Of a stretch of DNA of 34,570 nucleotides, positions 16,087 through 23,559 are shown piece by piece. The stretch is from Candidatus Saccharimonadota bacterium. Lineage in GTDB: Bacteria > Patescibacteriota > Saccharimonadia > Saccharimonadales > Saccharimonadaceae. The DNA lies in NCBI GenBank assembly GCA_024682595.1, contig JAIKZA010000022.1, positions 1 to 34,570 on the forward strand. Direction: 5' to 3'. The position numbers and the translations under genes are program-made. Position 1 is the first letter of the stretch; the number at the start of each line of letters is the position of its first letter. The notes below the pieces were generated by a model. The model ran no database searches. It was given only the letters and a program-made list of their open reading frames with translations, and was not told the origin of the DNA.

Positions 16087-17324
16087 GCTCTTATTTTATC
16101 ACGAGACCACATTCTTGACGGAAGAGTCAAGTAAACAATTGGAAAGATGGCAAATGATGACAAAAGCGCGAATGGCATTAACAGGCAATCTAGCCCAAGA
16201 TTAATTAGAGTCAGGACAATCGTAATCGTAACTATGCGCCCGACCGAAAGAAAAACCTCTGCGATCGATTCGATTTCTACCCGATAAGAGTCATCTCGTA
16301 GGTGGCGGCTCAGAATATCCTGCAGGCGCGTAATCGTCAATGTGCTATTATAAAAGCTCTCGATGATTGATTGCGTATAGATATAGAACACAATTGCAAT
16401 AACCGGATTATTCGGAAAAAGGATTGCACATAATGGCAATAAAACTGCTGGAGGTAGAATTGAAAAAAGAATAGTCTTCTGAAGATGCGCGCGATGACTA
16501 GCTCGCCGATATAGCCACAGCACAACAATAGCAACAGCCGAGGCAGTAGCCGTAAAAATGCCTAAATTCAAATCAGAGCCAGCACTACGATAGACATTGA
16601 TTTGCGCGACCATTAAATACCCCGCGCTAGAAACGATTATTCCGCGCAAAAGCGATAGGTAGATTATTTTATGCATAGAATCGTGTTTTAGCATAAAGCG
16701 CATTACATCCATAATCGTGTGCTCTTCGGCTTTTTTAACTTTGCCACCCTTATTAACAGGATGGAACATCATTGATAACAACAATTGGGAAATCGATATA
16801 ATTAAGATAACATTGGCCGTACGCACATAGCTCGAATTGCTAATAATGATACCCAGCACTACCGGCATTGCAACTTTTGCGAGTTCTATCCAAGATTGCC
16901 CCACGCTCTTGAAGTGAAGCCGGCGATCGTCTGCTATCTCGGTAGTATCGAAGTACATTTTTGGCCGCCAATACAGTACCGATTCTAACGCTGAAAAGAC
17001 GGCAATTACAAACGGAAAATATGGCGATGCGCTATTGAGGAAAATAACGCCGATAATCTGAAAGATCGAGAATATCATACTCGTACGCCACGCCAGTAGA
17101 GTGTGGCGACGCGTCAAGCGAAGCAAGACAATCGAGAATACCCCCATTAAAGCGTAGCGAACGATACAATAGATCAAAAAACTAGCCGGCGAATCTTTTA
17201 ATGAAGCGCGAATCATGAAAGCCATTAAAAATACGTTCATGAATGCAGATTTACTATGCAACAGGATATCAACTGCAATCAGAACGTTTTCATTCGTGCG
17301 CATTTTACGCAATTTCTGAAGCAT
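16083..17324 (-). CDS. MFS-like multipass permease
   Basis: A 413-aa integral membrane protein with about ten to twelve hydrophobic segments, basic loops such as RLTRRHTLLAWR after the early segments, and a central cytoplasmic loop (about residues 195-215, VNKGGKVKKAEEH). Size and two-half layout fit the major facilitator superfamily. I see no motif that gives a substrate. It is translationally coupled to the cysteine desulfurase by a 4-nt overlap, which does not by itself imply a shared role. The start is set by a TGC-TAAAAT box 6 nt before the ATG. Confidence 0.7.
   Translation of the reverse strand: MLQKLRKMRTNENVLIAVDILLHSKSAFMNVFLMAFMIRASLKDSPASFLIYCIVRYALMGVFSIVLLRLTRRHTLLAWRTSMIFSIFQIIGVIFLNSASPYFPFVIAVFSALESVLYWRPKMYFDTTEIADDRRLHFKSVGQSWIELAKVAMPVVLGIIISNSSYVRTANVILIISISQLLLSMMFHPVNKGGKVKKAEEHTIMDVMRFMLKHDSMHKIIYLSLLRGIIVSSAGYLMVAQINVYRSAGSDLNLGIFTATASAVAIVVLWLYRRASHRAHLQKTILFSILPPAVLLPLCAILFPNNPVIAIVFYIYTQSIIESFYNSTLTITRLQDILSRHLRDDSYRVEIESIAEVFLSVGRIVTITIVLTLINLGLDCLLMPFALLSSFAIFPIVYLTLPSRMWSRDKIRA
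16093..16098 (-). promoter_or_regulatory. -10 box of leaderless cysteine desulfurase gene
   Basis: TGA-TAAAAT on the minus strand, then AAGAGC (6 nt), then ATG. It lies inside the 3' end of the upstream permease gene. Confidence 0.65.
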
Positions 17325-17330
17325 GAGTAT

Positions 17331-17336
17331 ATTTTA
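17331..17336 (-). promoter_or_regulatory. -10 box of leaderless permease gene
   Basis: TGC-TAAAAT on the minus strand, then ATACTC (6 nt), then ATG at 17324. Confidence 0.65.
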
Positions 17337-17369
17337 GCATAAACGAAATAAAACAGCTAACAACGGACT

Positions 17370-17738
17370 CTACTTGCTGTAGATGTGCGATTTGACTAAG
17401 CGCAAGTATGCCTTTGTGGCGTTACGAAAGTTTTCTAGTTCTTCGCCAGTAACCTTATGGTAATCGTTTTCTCTACCGACCTGTTTGTATACGCCGTTCT
17501 CGCGCACTTCGTAACGAATCGTAAGACCATCTTCATACCAGAGCCAAACATTCTTCTTTAGGCAAAAGAACTCGCGCGAATGACCTTTTTGAACCTCACC
17601 AAAAAGCGTACGCCCGAGCGCTGATTCTGCATTAATTAGGTCGCGCTCGACCGTTTTGCGACGCGCGTCTCGATTCGGATAGGCGACGTCTTTCTTTTTT
17701 ATGCCTAGAAAATGTTGTTTAATATTGCGTTGCGGCAT
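17370..17738 (-). CDS. Small hypothetical protein (last gene of DUF4868 operon)
   Basis: A 122-aa basic soluble protein with no recognised family. The N-terminus is rich in Lys and Arg. The middle looks like a small beta sheet (REFFCLKKNVWLWYEDG, then LTIRYEVRENGVYKQV), and the end is helical. No signal peptide or membrane segment. Its first 34 nt overlap the end of the upstream 110-aa gene in another frame. A GAGG about 6 nt before the ATG supports this start. It is the fourth gene after DUF4868, tatD and the 110-aa protein. Confidence 0.7.
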   Translation of the reverse strand: MPQRNIKQHFLGIKKKDVAYPNRDARRKTVERDLINAESALGRTLFGEVQKGHSREFFCLKKNVWLWYEDGLTIRYEVRENGVYKQVGRENDYHKVTGEELENFRNATKAYLRLVKSHIYSK

Positions 17739-18037
17739 GCTAATACCTCATCAGAGACAGCACTTAGCTCTTTATAGAGTTTCTTATCTTCATAAGTGGC
17801 TTTTGCCGAGTAATGAACTGGCACCAAAGACGAAACCTGAACCGTTTGAACGGGAGTGGTTTGCGCTACGGACACCGTTTGCGGAGATTGTGGGGCTTCC
17901 ACTGGAGTAGCAACAACAGGGGCGCTAACTTCTGGCGCGATTAGTTGTTTTTTCTGCTCCGCTTCTTCGACGGCGGCCTTAATAACGCTCGAGACAGGAA
18001 TGTGGAATGTCGAATCGGCATCGTTATCGTCATACAT
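17705..18037 (-). CDS. Small hypothetical protein with Pro/Val/Thr linker
   Basis: A 110-aa protein of unknown family. It has an acidic N-terminus (MYDDNDADSTF), a short helix (KAAVEEAEQKK), a Pro-, Val-, Thr- and Gln-rich linker (about residues 34-70) and a C-terminal helix (YEDKKLYKELSAVSDEVLA). The linker joining two helices suggests an adaptor, but no function can be named. AAGGAGG overlapping the tatD stop codon lies 7 nt before the ATG, so translation is likely coupled to tatD. It overlaps the next gene by 34 nt, a long overlap for this compact genome. Confidence 0.7.
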   Translation of the reverse strand: MYDDNDADSTFHIPVSSVIKAAVEEAEQKKQLIAPEVSAPVVATPVEAPQSPQTVSVAQTTPVQTVQVSSLVPVHYSAKATYEDKKLYKELSAVSDEVLACRNAILNNIF

Positions 18038-18049
18038 AATTAAGCCTCC

Positions 18050-18802
18050 TTAGATTTTAAATAGTTTTTCGGCATTTTTAGTAGTAATATCTGCCACTTT
18101 GTCGAAACTAATTTGATAGTATTGTGCTGCCCAATCGGCTATATTCTTTATATAGCCCGGCTTATTTATTGTACCACGAAATGGCTTTGGTGTCAAGAAC
18201 GGAGCGTCGGTTTCAAGGATAATTCGTTCTAGCGGAGGGTGTGGGATTTTAGCGAAAGTTGACAGGCCATTAACTCCGAAATATAATCCCCTTTTCAGGC
18301 CTTGCTGAAGATTATCGTCGTTATCAGAAAAAGAGTGCAAAACAGAGGTGGGGAGATGGAAATTATCATAAATTGGCCAAAAATCACCGAAGGCATCTCG
18401 CACGTGGAAGCTTACGGGTAGTTTATAATCTTGCGCAATTTGCAGCATGTTTTCAAGTAAATAGGCTTGCCACCCGCGATTATAGCCGTCAAAGTGATAA
18501 TCCAAGCCAATTTCGCCGATTGCAACCAATTTTGAGTCATCTAGAGCATTGGCGGTAACATTCTTAAGGTCCTGCTCTAGCTTAGCACGATCTCCATCAT
18601 AATCGTTCGGATGATAGCCGAAGGTCCACCATACTTCGTCGTGTGCCGTGGCAAAATCACGTGCCGCTAGTGAATCTTGTGGGTCCGTGCCAATTACGAT
18701 TATTTTATCGACGCCGTTCCGATGCGCATGCTCAATTGCCGCATCTAACGGCGGATTAAAAAACTGTTTATCATGAATATGACAATGCGTGTCGATAAGC
18801 AT
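18050..18802 (-). CDS. tatD: TatD-family metal-dependent nuclease
   Basis: A 250-aa TIM-barrel hydrolase of the TatD DNase family. Metal ligands are visible: DTHCHIHD (H-x-H), GEIGLDYH (Glu), SFHVRD and LHSFSD (His) and LETDAPFL (Asp). Members act as 3'-5' exonucleases on DNA or RNA, and close relatives include the QatD subunit of Qat defence systems. It is second in an operon, one base after the DUF4868 stop, so it is almost certainly coupled to it. Length is normal. A housekeeping DNA-repair role is the default; a joint role with the DUF4868 protein is inference. Confidence 0.93.
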   Translation of the reverse strand: MLIDTHCHIHDKQFFNPPLDAAIEHAHRNGVDKIIVIGTDPQDSLAARDFATAHDEVWWTFGYHPNDYDGDRAKLEQDLKNVTANALDDSKLVAIGEIGLDYHFDGYNRGWQAYLLENMLQIAQDYKLPVSFHVRDAFGDFWPIYDNFHLPTSVLHSFSDNDDNLQQGLKRGLYFGVNGLSTFAKIPHPPLERIILETDAPFLTPKPFRGTINKPGYIKNIADWAAQYYQISFDKVADITTKNAEKLFKI

Positions 18803-18803
18803 A

Positions 18804-19805
18804 TTATCCGCGCGGAGGCTCCCCTTCCGGTTCGTCTAGAAGCTTCTTACTCTTAATTTCATATCGACGACCGTTGACGGGCGAAACGAAGTAATCTTCA
18901 CTTAGTAAATTCACGAACATATTTAGGTCTTTATCGTCCATTATAATAATTTTGCCGTCATCGTCGGTCATAAGCTCCAGCTGCATTTCGTCTGCGTAAT
19001 CCAGAAGTTGATCCTGCTTCATCTCGCCAATTTCAACCGCCTGGAGCTTCTTTACGAGAGGTTTTTTATCTTCTAGCAAAGCATTCAATGTTAGGCCTTC
19101 TGGGAAACTGAGGCTATATGCGTCCTGAAGCTCCTTGGCCTTTTGCTCGGAGATTACCTGCTGTTTGTAATCGTATTGGAAGAGCTTTTCAAACTTGGAC
19201 TGATTAAAAATGACGATATTGCCATCTACGATCGCCGTCTCGTTGCCTTCTGGCACCTTAATGGCAACATCGGCAGTAAGCGGCTCGAAGCTTTCGCCGT
19301 TTAGCTCCCAGCTAAGTTTTCCTTTTAGTGCAGAGCTAGCCGCTAGGCCCTTGGCAATATAGAAAGTCTTCTGCCCCTCATCGCCAGGGTAGGTAAACTT
19401 TGCCACGATACCTTTTATGCGTTTAAATTCGTACTCGTTATCTGTAAAAAACGCTATATCTTTATATTCGTTCTCGATTAGATGAATTAACGTCTCAGCG
19501 CGACCGACTTTTTCTAGGTCGATACGATAAATTACCTTATCTTCCCCATCGGATAACTCATATTCGCGGCATTCTAGCCCCTTGTCGGCTTCTTTGATAA
19601 CAAACTCTACTGCCTCGAGCATAAACATTGAGCGAATTGTCTGCATTAAAACATCGCTGTAGCGCACCTTATATGGCGTATAGTTCTTGTTGAATAGAAA
19701 TAATTCTACGGAAATGTTATTTTTAACTTCATCGACGGAGTTTGCCCACTGAAATACGTCAAATTCTGTCTGACCAGCCACCTGGCCTTCTTCTGTTTGC
19801 TCCAT
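18804..19805 (-). CDS. DUF4868 / Kiwa KwaB-like protein
   Basis: The C-terminal half of this 333-aa protein has the character of DUF4868, the domain of KwaB from the Kiwa anti-phage system. The segment NIVIFNQSKFEKLFQYDY (about residues 200-217) is followed by a helical region and the closing LLSEDYFVSPVNGRRYEIKS with KKLL. These match my memory of the family's F-E-x-x-F and L-x-S-x-L-T-x-x-x-Y-E-x-x-S-K patterns. No membrane segment or catalytic motif is seen. The membrane partner KwaA is not adjacent. It is first in an operon with tatD and two orphans. AAGGAGG 4 nt before the ATG sets the start. The call is tentative: no search was possible. Confidence 0.6.
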   Translation of the reverse strand: MEQTEEGQVAGQTEFDVFQWANSVDEVKNNISVELFLFNKNYTPYKVRYSDVLMQTIRSMFMLEAVEFVIKEADKGLECREYELSDGEDKVIYRIDLEKVGRAETLIHLIENEYKDIAFFTDNEYEFKRIKGIVAKFTYPGDEGQKTFYIAKGLAASSALKGKLSWELNGESFEPLTADVAIKVPEGNETAIVDGNIVIFNQSKFEKLFQYDYKQQVISEQKAKELQDAYSLSFPEGLTLNALLEDKKPLVKKLQAVEIGEMKQDQLLDYADEMQLELMTDDDGKIIIMDDKDLNMFVNLLSEDYFVSPVNGRRYEIKSKKLLDEPEGEPPRG

Positions 19806-19809
19806 TTAG

Positions 19810-19832
19810 CCTCCTTATACTTAATTAGTATA
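19810..19832 (-). promoter_or_regulatory. Promoter -10 and Shine-Dalgarno of DUF4868-tatD operon
   Basis: TGC-TATACT (19827-19832) is followed by a short leader with AAGGAGG (19810-19816) and the ATG at 19805. This promoter probably drives the four-gene operon down to 17370. Confidence 0.65.
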
Positions 19833-19837
19833 GCAAA

Positions 19838-21079
19838 TTATTCTTTTAATGCGGCGTCCAACTGAGGGTCTTCTTCTTTATTAATCTGATCAAAAGTGCG
19901 TTCAACTTCTTTGTCTGGCACAATCCCCTCGCCGTTGATGTTTTTGCCTTTAGGTGTATACCATTTCGCTACCGTCACGCGAAGCAGCTCGCCGCCAGTG
20001 AGTTTTTGAAGCGCCTGCACGCTCCCCTTGCCGTAAGTTTTCTCACCGATTAGTTTAGCGAGGTCATAATCTTGCAGGGCGCCAGCTACAATTTCTGAAG
20101 CCGAGGCGGTTGAACCGTTTACGAGCACGATTGTTTTTGTGTTTTTTAGAATGGCGCTTCCACCTTTTGCATAGACTTTTTCGTTATATAATCCGCTTTG
20201 CGATTTTTGCTCAACAATTAGCTTGCCAGACTCAACCCACAATGAGGCAACTTCCTGAGCGGCCGTGACATACCCACCACCATTCCCACGAAGGTCAATG
20301 ATGACTTTTTTGACTTTTTTATCAATAGCTTCCTGCGCCTTTTCGCGAGCTAATTTTCCAGTGTCGCTGTCGAAACGAGTAATCGTGATGATAGCCGCAT
20401 CGCCTTTATAGTCTGAATATACACTGACGTTATTAATGATTTCTCGAACTAAATCAAAGCTGACTTCTTTATTATCGCGCATGACGGTCAATTTGACTTT
20501 TGTACCCGCTTCGCCACGAAGTTTTTTCGCTACATCTTCTACACCTAAACCGCTAATATCTTCGTCGTCTGCTTTGTAGATGATATCTCCCGCGAGAACC
20601 CCTGCCTTGCGAGCTGGGTTATCTGGCGTAGTGCGAAGAACTTTTACTAAGCCATCACGCTCGCCGATCTCTACGCCAATGCCAGCACCAACATCACCCT
20701 CGAGTTCCTTATCGAATTCTTCGGCCTCTTTGGCGTTCATGTAGTATGTATATTTGTCGCCGGCGGCATTGACGAGGCCTCGCTTCGCCTCCTCGATAAC
20801 TTTTTTCCGATCGAGTGAGCCATCAAAACTCGAAGAAAGCTCGCCGTAGACATCGTTAAGCTCATCAAAGCTAATACTCGTGGCGGCCCGATTACCCAAT
20901 GCGGTATTTATATTATTGCTAATTTTATCGAAATTAATCCCGACTATGACACCAATCGCCATCGTAACGGCGGCGACAATTACGGTCGTAGTGAGATTTA
21001 CTTTCTTTTCGGGTTTGGACGGCGCATTGTAGATAGAACGCGTCGGATTATTAGATTCTTTCGCAGTTGTTTTAGCCAT
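19838..21079 (-). CDS. S41 carboxy-terminal processing protease (CtpA-like)
   Basis: This 413-aa membrane-anchored serine protease has an N-terminal cytoplasmic tail (1-28) and one membrane segment (about 29-48, TTTVIVAAVTMAIGVIVG). A PDZ domain (about 125-210, with GAGIGVEIGERDGLVKV) and the S41 catalytic core follow. The catalytic Ser lies in GSTASASEIVAGAL and the Lys in TYGKGSVQ, the usual Ser-Lys dyad. DLRGNGGGYV is the conserved oxyanion region. It acts outside the membrane on C-termini of envelope proteins. A TGA-TAAAAT box 6 nt before the ATG makes it a leaderless single gene, downstream of the PcsB-like hydrolase. Confidence 0.95.
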   Translation of the reverse strand: MAKTTAKESNNPTRSIYNAPSKPEKKVNLTTTVIVAAVTMAIGVIVGINFDKISNNINTALGNRAATSISFDELNDVYGELSSSFDGSLDRKKVIEEAKRGLVNAAGDKYTYYMNAKEAEEFDKELEGDVGAGIGVEIGERDGLVKVLRTTPDNPARKAGVLAGDIIYKADDEDISGLGVEDVAKKLRGEAGTKVKLTVMRDNKEVSFDLVREIINNVSVYSDYKGDAAIITITRFDSDTGKLAREKAQEAIDKKVKKVIIDLRGNGGGYVTAAQEVASLWVESGKLIVEQKSQSGLYNEKVYAKGGSAILKNTKTIVLVNGSTASASEIVAGALQDYDLAKLIGEKTYGKGSVQALQKLTGGELLRVTVAKWYTPKGKNINGEGIVPDKEVERTFDQINKEEDPQLDAALKE

Positions 21080-21085
21080 AAGAAT

Positions 21086-21091
21086 ATTTTA
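21086..21091 (-). promoter_or_regulatory. -10 box of leaderless S41 protease gene
   Basis: TGA-TAAAAT on the minus strand, then ATTCTT (6 nt), then ATG at 21079. Confidence 0.65.
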
Positions 21092-21126
21092 TCACAGTAT
21101 GGCACTAATGGTTTGGGGCTGAACGG

Positions 21127-22281
21127 CTATTTGAAGTAGATATATACGTAAGCGCCTTGATCGACCCATTGTTCAGAATAATCACCTGGAAGCCAGTTAG
21201 TTGCTTCGTTGGCGTAATTATATTGAGAGATATAAACTCGCCCACCGCTTACGGCTTCCACCCAAACAGCATGCCCATAAGGGCCACTTTGAGAAATACC
21301 AACCGTGCGCGCCCTTGGCACACTGCTAACCGTATATCCCGCCGCGCGAGCATTGGCTGGCCACTGCGATGCATTCCCGCGACCGCCCCAATATGGCATG
21401 TAGCCATAATTCTGGAACACCTTCCAAGCCGCATAGCTAACACATTCGCAAATATACATACCCCATTGATCAGAGTATTGAGTTCCGTTTAGGCTGGCGG
21501 CAGGACATTGGCCGCTATACGGATAACCGCCTTTTCTAGGGTCGCCAGCAGTTACGCCCGACACATTGTTTTGACGAGCTAATTCCTGCAAAATTGATTG
21601 CTGTTGCTCTTCAAGAGCTTTGCGCTCTTTGGCGGCCTCGCTTTTTAGGCTATTATACTCGCTCTCATTGCTGCGCGTTTGCGCTAATAGTTCCTGCTGT
21701 TGCTGTTCGGATGCAGCAAGCTGCTCTTTTTGCGCATCAAGATCGGCAAGGATTTGTTCGGCGCGCTTTTTCTTCTGAACCAAGCTCTCTTTTAGAGCCT
21801 TATTTTCTTCTACAATTTGGCCCAAAGTGTCAGAAACACTGCTGAGATGCGCTTCCTCGTCGACGAATGACGAGAAACTTTCAGATGAAGCAATGCGTTC
21901 TATCGTAGAAACACCATCATTGTAATAGTACTGCGCTATGACGTAACCGATTAATTCATAGTTGTCATTAATACGCTTTTGAACCGCCTCAATCTCTAAG
22001 ACGATTTGATCATGCTCGGCCTGTTTGAGTTCTATTTGTTTCTTGAGCTTCGCCTGTTCGTTTTGCAAAACGGCTATTTGCCTAGAGATAGAGTCTGCTT
22101 GCTTAGCTAATTCTTTTGCCTGTTTTTCGTAAGAATTAATCTGGTCGTTGAGCTCTGTGATTTTTGAGTTTACGGCGTTTAGGTCTTCTCTCAAGGTAGC
22201 GGAAGCCGGAAGTGAGGTAAAACTAGTAACAAGAATCGCCGCAGCGACTGCCATATAGGAAATGTTGCGCCAGATTTTCAT
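21127..22281 (-). CDS. PcsB-like coiled-coil CHAP peptidoglycan hydrolase
   Basis: From the chosen ATG the protein has 384 aa: a signal peptide (MKIWRNISYMAVAAA through SLPASA), a long coiled coil (about residues 30-250) and a C-terminal CHAP domain. The CHAP active site shows Cys in ECVSYAAW and His in YGHAVWVEAV, so it should cut peptidoglycan peptides. This architecture is that of PcsB, whose coiled coil is gated by FtsEX. The ftsE and ftsX genes lie just upstream on the same strand, supporting that role. The ORF track's start 67 codons earlier runs through a terminator and a promoter and is rejected. TGC-TATAAT 7 nt before this ATG gives the start. Confidence 0.92.
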   Translation of the reverse strand: MKIWRNISYMAVAAAILVTSFTSLPASATLREDLNAVNSKITELNDQINSYEKQAKELAKQADSISRQIAVLQNEQAKLKKQIELKQAEHDQIVLEIEAVQKRINDNYELIGYVIAQYYYNDGVSTIERIASSESFSSFVDEEAHLSSVSDTLGQIVEENKALKESLVQKKKRAEQILADLDAQKEQLAASEQQQQELLAQTRSNESEYNSLKSEAAKERKALEEQQQSILQELARQNNVSGVTAGDPRKGGYPYSGQCPAASLNGTQYSDQWGMYICECVSYAAWKVFQNYGYMPYWGGRGNASQWPANARAAGYTVSSVPRARTVGISQSGPYGHAVWVEAVSGGRVYISQYNYANEATNWLPGDYSEQWVDQGAYVYIYFK

Positions 22282-22288
22282 GGTGTGA

Positions 22289-22294
22289 ATTATA
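22289..22294 (-). promoter_or_regulatory. -10 box of leaderless CHAP hydrolase gene
   Basis: TGC-TATAAT on the minus strand, then TCACACC (7 nt), then ATG at 22281. It lies just after the upstream terminator hairpin. Confidence 0.65.
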
Positions 22295-22302
22295 GCATAA
22301 GC

Positions 22303-22328
22303 GAAAAGGCTTGGCAAGTACCAAGCCT
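22303..22328 (-). terminator. Intrinsic terminator after candidate small RNA
   Basis: On the minus strand AGGCTTGG-TACTTG-CCAAGCCT is followed by TTTTCGC. The 8-bp stem is perfect and the U tract short. It ends transcription from the promoter at 22420-22448 and possibly read-through from ftsX. Confidence 0.75.
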
Positions 22329-22413
22329 CAGCATCAAGCCGTTTTACTTTCCTGTCCGCGATTTGATGTATAGGTAAAACTGCTGCGAAGAGTAATCGTC
22401 TGACATATTTTAT
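22303..22413 (-). ncRNA. Candidate small RNA or attenuated leader, about 110 nt
   Basis: The region between ftsX and the CHAP gene has its own promoter and terminator and no credible ORF. The predicted RNA folds with CAGCA-GTTTTAC (22374-22385) pairing with GTAAAAC (22341-22347) and TGCTG (22329-22333), a 12-bp interrupted stem. Inside its loop TCAA can pair with TTGA between the 3' arms, giving a pseudoknot. GGCTTG occurs twice (22335-22340 and in the terminator's 5' arm), so the 3' arm CCAAGCC has two possible partners, as in an attenuator. It matches no riboswitch or 4.5S, 6S or RNase P core that I know. A trans-acting RNA and a cis leader of the CHAP gene both remain possible. Confidence 0.45.
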
Positions 22414-22419
22414 CATTTC

Positions 22420-22448
22420 GTTATAGTATAAATCTTGTTTGCTGCCAA
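22420..22448 (-). promoter_or_regulatory. Promoter of candidate small RNA
   Basis: On the minus strand TTGGCA (22443-22448), a 17-nt spacer and TATAAC (22420-22425). The predicted start is near 22413. No gene starts downstream before the terminator. Confidence 0.6.
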
Positions 22449-22527
22449 TTGACAAAGGCCCCCACTGCCATGCAGATGACATACAATCGCTCCGTTGTGG
22501 AGACCGGAACTACGAATGTAGGCGTCT

Positions 22528-23559
22528 TTATCTCTGTTTTAGGTATTTTCTAGTGGCAAGTAGCGACGAAATAACGCCAATCAATATGCCCACTATCAAT
22601 AAGGCCGCCCCTACTAAGTACCAGTACTGAGTCATATTAGCATAGGTAGAATCGAGCATTCCTTCAAAATACGGGCGCAAGAAATAGACACTGATATAAA
22701 TAGCAGCACACGATACAATAGCGGCTATTATGCCATAAATACTCGCCTCGACCACAAACGGCCCTACGATAAACCAACGGCTTGCGCCCACCAGCTTCAT
22801 CATGTAGATTTCTTCTTTGCGGTTAAAGATAGCCATTCGAATTGTATTAAAGACGACTAAGATAGCAATGATTGCAAAAACGCCAGCCGCCGCAAGCCCG
22901 ACAATTTGAATTTCGTTCATTATCTTAGCAATATTGTCAATAGTTGCGCGGTGACTTGAGGCGAAGCTCGGCTTTTTGGTTTCGTCGAGGAGATTTTGAA
23001 TTGCGTCATCCCTATTAACGAAATCTTCTAGCTCACCCGTATTGTCTAGGCTCTCCATCTTGACGTTTAGCGTCCAAGAGATCTTATTCGGTGCTTCACG
23101 CATCGTACGAATTAAATCTTGGTCGGTGATATTAAACTCGGAAATAATTTTTTCATTAGTTCGCCTATTAGCTTCCTCTGGAGAGAGAACTTTAACTTCC
23201 GCAACACTATCGAGCGCCTTGATTTTCTTGACGATTTCATCGATTTGATCTTGAGTAGCGCCCTGCTTGAAATAAATTGAGATATCAATCTGGTGCTCGA
23301 CTTGACGAATCGCCGTACGCATCGCGTCGGCGGCAATAAGAGTAGCCGACAACACGACCAATGTGACGACCATAATCGCTATGGCAGCAACGCTTAGCCA
23401 AGTATTGCGAATAAAGCTCTTGGCGCCATATTTAATCACGCGATGATTCGTGCGCAAATGATGCTTACGAGTCTTCGTAATGCGGTTAAGGCGTTCCTTG
23501 CTCACCGCAGCGGTCTTTTTGAGCTCTTCTTTTTCTTCTTGTGTTTTTTTCTTTGTCAT
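22528..23559 (-). CDS. ftsX: Cell division protein FtsX
   Basis: This 343-aa membrane subunit of the FtsEX complex relays FtsE ATPase activity across the membrane to a peptidoglycan hydrolase. A basic cytoplasmic tail (1-50) precedes the first membrane segment (about 55-77). An extracellular domain (about 78-215, with DISIYFKQGATQDQID and KVLSPEEA) is followed by three more segments with the conserved KEEIYMMKLVGASRWFI loop. This is the standard FtsX topology. Its start overlaps the ftsE stop by one base. The likely hydrolase partner is the CHAP protein encoded next on the same strand. Confidence 0.96.
   Translation of the reverse strand: MTKKKTQEEKEELKKTAAVSKERLNRITKTRKHHLRTNHRVIKYGAKSFIRNTWLSVAAIAIMVVTLVVLSATLIAADAMRTAIRQVEHQIDISIYFKQGATQDQIDEIVKKIKALDSVAEVKVLSPEEANRRTNEKIISEFNITDQDLIRTMREAPNKISWTLNVKMESLDNTGELEDFVNRDDAIQNLLDETKKPSFASSHRATIDNIAKIMNEIQIVGLAAAGVFAIIAILVVFNTIRMAIFNRKEEIYMMKLVGASRWFIVGPFVVEASIYGIIAAIVSCAAIYISVYFLRPYFEGMLDSTYANMTQYWYLVGAALLIVGILIGVISSLLATRKYLKQR

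Noticed and set aside
22282-22482. N-terminal 67-residue extension of the CHAP protein in the ORF track
   Set aside because: It runs through a terminator hairpin and the gene's own TATAAT box, and a clear signal peptide starts at the ATG at 22281.
22447-22486. Plus-strand TTGACA near ftsX as a promoter
   Set aside because: No -10 at 16-18 nt and no gene downstream on that strand.
22449-22527. Terminator for ftsX in the rest of the ftsX-CHAP gap
   Set aside because: Only a 4-bp stem (CTCC/GGAG) and a small CTGC-CAT-GCAG palindrome, neither with a T tract.
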